NCBI GenBank assembly: GCA_937892275.1
Contig: CALAVG010000020.1
Location: forward strand, 1 to 9,140
DNA from: an uncultured Methanomicrobiales archaeon
Lineage (GTDB): Archaea > Thermoplasmatota > Thermoplasmata > Methanomassiliicoccales > Methanomethylophilaceae
Length of the DNA stretch: 9,140 nt
Direction: 5' to 3'
The notes under the pieces were generated by a model, which worked only from the letters and a program-made list of their open reading frames with translations, did not search any database and was not told the origin of the DNA. Shown piece after piece: positions 7,010 to 9,140 of this stretch (position 1 is its first letter; each line of letters starts with the position of its first letter). The position numbers and the translations under genes are program-made.

Positions 7010-8307
7010 AGCGGATACCTCCTTTGGGATTCCTTATGCTTGAACGGCTTGGCGTTGGCACCTGCGTAATCCTTCACGACTTGTCCGTTCCCGATTAGGA
7101 CGTATTTGTAGATCATGAGTCCTTCCATACCGACGGGTCCGCGTGCATGGATCTTGTTGGTGCTGATCCCGACCTCCGCTCCCTTCCCGTATCTGAAACC
7201 GTCGGCGAAACGGGTGGATGCGTTCACATAGACATCTGCGGAATCCACCATGTCGGCGAATACCGATGCCTTCTGCATGTTCTCGGTGATGATCGCATCG
7301 GTATGGTGCGATCCGTGTGAATTGATGAAATCTATCGCTTCCGGAAGACCTTCCACGACTCTGACGGATATGATGAGGTCGTTGTACTCCTAGTCCCAGT
7401 CCTCTTCGGATGCCTCCTTCATACCGGGAACGATCTCCCTCGACCTCTGGTCGCCTCTGACCTCCACCTTGTTCTCCGCGAAGATCTCCGCCATCTTCGG
7501 CAAGAACTCCTTGCATACCTTGGCATCAACAAGGAGGTTCTCCACCGCGTTACATGCCGCAGGATATTGGATCTTGGAGTCCAGGACGACCTTGAATGCC
7601 TTCTCTATATCGCACTCGTAATCGACGAATATATGGCATATTCCCGAGGAATGACCCAGCACCGGGATCCTCGTGTTGTCCTGTATGTATCTCACGAATG
7701 AATTGGATCCCCTTGGGATCATGAGATCGATGTACTTGTCCATCTCAAGTATGCTGCTGACGTCCTCCCTCGATTCCATCAGCACGAATCCGTCTCCGGG
7801 AGCCCCTTCCGCTGCGGCGGCATCCTTCAGGATGGTGAAAAGGGTCTTGATCGTACGGGAAGCCTCGCTGCCTCCCTTGAATGCCACGCAGTTACCCGAT
7901 TTCAGGCACAGAGACATTATCTGAGGCACAACATCCGGACGGGATTCGAACACCACTCCGAGCAATCCTACGGGGCACCTCTTCTGATACAGTGTGAGAT
8001 TGTCATCCAGATCCAGAGCTGACATGATTTCTCCGACAGGATCGGGCAATGACATGACGCTCCTAATACCTGCGACCATGTCGTCGATCTTCTGATCGTC
8101 GACGATCATGCGCTTGTACAGTGCCTGGGGAATCTTGCCTTCGGCCTACTCCAGATCCTTCCTGTTGGCATCGATGACCCTTGCATGGGAGGAATCCAGG
8201 GCATCCGCCATACAGGCCAGTGCATTGTTCTTGGTCTCCGTCGAGAGGATCGCCATTCCAACTGTCGCCGCTTTGGCCTTCTTGATCTGCTCCGCTATAT
8301 CGGTCAT
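7006..8307 (-). CDS. proA: Gamma-glutamyl phosphate reductase with two in-frame TAG codons (probable pyrrolysine protein)
   Basis: ProA reduces gamma-glutamyl phosphate with NADPH to glutamate-5-semialdehyde, the second step of proline synthesis. Read from ATG 8307 to TGA 7006 in one frame, it gives 433 residues (E. coli 417). Two TAG codons interrupt it: codon 54 (8146-8148, context DLE-TAG-AEGK) and codon 306 (7390-7392, context EDWD-TAG-EYND). On all sides the protein is conserved: VIDANRKDL (44-52), CPVGLLGVVFESRPDV (111-126), SLCLKSGNCVAFKGG, MDKYIDLMIPRGS, catalytic Cys252 in YPAACNAVE, VNASTRFADG (361-370) and HARGPVGMEGL (387-397). A 20-residue basic tail extends past the usual C-terminus. 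No frameshift is needed. Both TAGs fall at positions that vary in the family. Most likely they are read as pyrrolysine; two recent nonsense mutations in a dying gene is the alternative. A terminated product would be 53 residues, or would lack the C-terminal third. Confidence 0.88.
7017..7022 (-). promoter_or_regulatory. Shine-Dalgarno site of proB inside the end of proA
   Basis: GGAGGT on the minus strand lies seven bases before the GTG start of proB, within the last codons of proA. It settles the non-ATG start and suggests proB can be translated well in its own right, besides being coupled to proA. Confidence 0.8.
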
Positions 8308-8327
8308 CTTCAGGCCTATGGACGAAG

Positions 8328-8337
8328 ATATTTAATA
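8328..8337. promoter_or_regulatory. AT box shared by proA (-) and tRNA-Ser (+)
   Basis: ATATTTAATA (minus strand TATTAAATAT) is the only TATA-like element in the 54 bases between the two divergent genes. Its centre is about 25 bases from the proA ATG and about 30 from the first tRNA base, so it sits at the right distance for both directions. ProA would then have a leaderless or nearly leaderless mRNA, in line with the lack of a clear ribosome site before its ATG. Confidence 0.55.
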
Positions 8338-8361
8338 GAGTAATCATGTCGGGTGGTTCAA

Positions 8362-8447
8362 GCCGAGATAGCCAAGCCCGGTATGGCGGCGGTCTCGAAA
8401 ACCGCTGGGCCTCGCCCTCGGGAGTTCGAATCTCTCTCTCGGCGCCA
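8362..8447 (+). tRNA. tRNA-Ser (anticodon CGA), CCA encoded
   Basis: A class II tRNA with a long variable arm. Acceptor stem GCCGAGA/TCTCGGC has seven pairs. The anticodon stem GCGGT/ACCGC encloses loop CTCGAAA, with anticodon CGA at 8396-8398. The variable arm GGGC-CTC-GCCC forms four pairs, as expected of serine tRNAs. The T arm is GGGAG-TTCGAAT-CTCTC with one G-U pair. Discriminator G73 (8444), typical for serine, is followed by an encoded CCA (8445-8447). It reads UCG. Its 3' end seems to have served as an integration site (see the recombinase remnant downstream). Confidence 0.96.
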
Positions 8448-8467
8448 TTCTTACCTTCTGGCACCCC

Positions 8468-8497
8468 TCATGGCGAGGAGGTGCGTCCTCACCATGA
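8468..8497. repeat. Inverted repeat 3' of tRNA-Ser
   Basis: TCATGG, one mismatch, GAGGA, loop GGTGCG, TCCTC, one mismatch and CCATGA: an eleven-pair stem with one internal mismatch, starting 20 bases after the tRNA. No T-run follows directly. It may be a transcript-end structure, or a recombinase arm site left from the mobile element. Function unknown. Confidence 0.5.
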
Positions 8498-8550
8498 TGA
8501 TTCATTCTCCCGCGAAAAACGTAGCAAGGTTGCCGATTTTCCACAGTGAA

Positions 8551-8584
8551 ATTAAAGGGTTTCGTGGAGGATTTACGAAATCCC
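8551..8584 (-). terminator. Hairpin downstream of the recombinase remnant
   Basis: GGGTTTCGT (8557-8565), loop GGAGGATTT, and ACGAAATCCC (8575-8584) pair over nine positions with one bulged T. Read on the minus strand, the hairpin lies seven bases past the TGA of the recombinase fragment and is followed by CTTTAATTTC, so it looks like that gene's terminator. Confidence 0.45.
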
Positions 8585-8590
8585 CCAGTC

Positions 8591-8851
8591 TCATTCGACC
8601 TCCGATGGCGCAGTGCGCCTGCTATCGAATCCTCTCGGCATCTGGGAGTCTGTGTACTCCTGAGGTACCTTATCGAGGTGCTCGAATGTCTTTGCGACCT
8701 GCTTGACGGCGACCGAGTGCTTGACACGGGCGTAGTGCTGCTCGGTGGTCCTGGTGCTGAGGTGACCCATCACCACGCTTACCACTGAGATCGGCACATC
8801 CGCTTGTTGACCTTCCTGTTGGTCATGGGAGGTCCTCCAGGAGGCCGTCAT
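8591..8851 (-). pseudogene. C-terminal remnant of a tyrosine recombinase (phage-type integrase)
   Basis: The 86-codon open frame matches only the end of a tyrosine recombinase. It has VVSVVMGHLSTRTTEQHYARV, with the histidine of GH and the nucleophile tyrosine of the family's GHxxxxTxxxY pattern, followed by a basic/helical tail (KHSVAVKQVAKTFEHL). The two catalytic arginines and all earlier domains are missing. The frame stays open upstream to about 8920 but has no further family resemblance. Just before the conserved part, another frame on the same strand reads MTNRKVNK (about 8811-8834), which looks like the natural lead-in to ADVPISVV. A one-base loss near 8811 is therefore likely. I call it a decayed, frameshifted remnant of an element integrated at the neighbouring tRNA-Ser. 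It cannot encode a working enzyme. The bounds given are those of the clearly readable part. Confidence 0.75.
8625..8639 (+). repeat. Partial copy of the tRNA-Ser 3' end (possible att site)
   Basis: TCGAATC followed by CTCTCGGC repeats bases 8426-8432 and 8436-8443 of the tRNA-Ser in the same direction; the copy lacks three bases (TCT) found in the tRNA. It overlaps the last codons of the recombinase remnant. Direct repeats of a tRNA 3' end near an integrase gene are the usual scar of site-specific integration. The match is short, so chance is not excluded. Confidence 0.4.
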
Positions 8852-8880
8852 CCTCGGAGAGACCTTCGTCGGCGAGGGTC

Positions 8881-9140
8881 CCGGATATAACTTACAGATG
8901 CCAGAGAATTGAATTAATTATTAGAACACAGCACAATCGAGGTTTACTACAGATTCTGATAAACTGCTAGCAAATTTTTTATTCTTAGGTCTTTACTTAT
9001 TTAATATACATTAGCAGTTCGGCTTCGGCAGAGACTCTAGGACGGCCTGAATGTGTCCGTCAATGTGGTAAGAGTGATATCATGAATTAACGGTTTCACA
9101 AATTGAAGCACTATACCGATCCATTGATTCAGACCCTCCG
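8881..9140. other. AT-rich gene-free end of the window
   Basis: No reading frame here resembles a protein. Seen in it: a T6 run at 8975-8980 after the palindrome GCTAGC (8966-8971); a TATA-like TTTAATATA at 9000-9008; a tandem pair of TTCGGC at 9018-9029; and a stem GACGG/CCGTC at 9041-9045 and 9057-9061. The TATA-like site would start a plus-strand transcript near 9031, which would have to serve a gene beyond the window or a small RNA. It may also be decayed DNA of the mobile element. Confidence 0.5.

Noticed and set aside
7390..8109. A separate 239-codon gene starting at ATG 8109 and a second gene starting near 7356
   Set aside because: These are the pieces of proA created by treating its two TAG codons as stops. 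Neither internal start has a ribosome site, and the full frame aligns with ProA throughout.
8344..8727. Open frames on both strands crossing tRNA-Ser
   Set aside because: They read through the tRNA, or are out of frame with the recombinase remnant, and show low-complexity R/S-rich translations typical of shadow frames.
1..9140. CRISPR array, insertion sequence or defence operon
   Set aside because: No regularly spaced repeats, no transposase, and no defence gene families were found. The only mobile-element trace is the recombinase remnant.

Overview
The window is archaeal, most likely from the Thermoplasmata / Methanomassiliicoccales side (inference). It carries a fibrillarin rRNA methyltransferase, an archaeal-type ribosomal protein uS15, a RecJ-like DHH phosphoesterase, Kae1 of the KEOPS complex, TATA-box promoters about 25-30 bases ahead of genes and tRNAs, and several short or leaderless 5' ends. 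Every complete protein gene ends in TGA and none in TAG. The one gene that contains TAG (proA) has it twice, in frame, inside an otherwise intact and well-conserved protein. That pattern is expected of an archaeon that reads TAG as pyrrolysine.

Layout. Bases 1-1085 (+): fibrillarin (flpA) and a small Nudix hydrolase one base behind it. Bases 1100-2975 (+): rps15 from its own TATA box, overlapping by four bases (GTGA) with a DHH/DHHA1 phosphoesterase. Bases 2959-3942 (-): kae1, convergent with the DHH gene and overlapping its 3' end by 17 bases. Bases 3943-4080: a compact divergent promoter region and tRNA-Val(GAC) on the + strand. Bases 4081-4426: an AT-rich gene-free stretch that leads into agcS, a sodium:alanine/glycine symporter (4427-5845, +). 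A GC-rich hairpin at 5859-5874 separates it from the convergent proline operon. Bases 5897-8307 (-): proA then proB, joined by a GTGA overlap and a strong Shine-Dalgarno site. Bases 8328-8337: an AT-rich box shared by proA (-) and tRNA-Ser(CGA) (+, 8362-8447). Bases 8448-9140: a degraded region behind the tRNA-Ser, with the C-terminal part of a broken tyrosine recombinase, a partial repeat of the tRNA 3' end, and AT-rich DNA without genes.

How the parts fit. Most of the window is core information processing: rRNA methylation, the ribosome, nucleic-acid turnover, t6A modification and tRNAs. The metabolic part is amino-acid related: uptake of alanine/glycine, and the first two steps of proline synthesis from glutamate. 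The most notable observation is that gamma-glutamyl phosphate reductase (ProA) can be made full length only if two amber codons (54 and 306) are read as an amino acid. If so, proline synthesis in this organism depends on pyrrolysine decoding. The second item is the tRNA-Ser locus, which looks like an old integration site of a mobile element.
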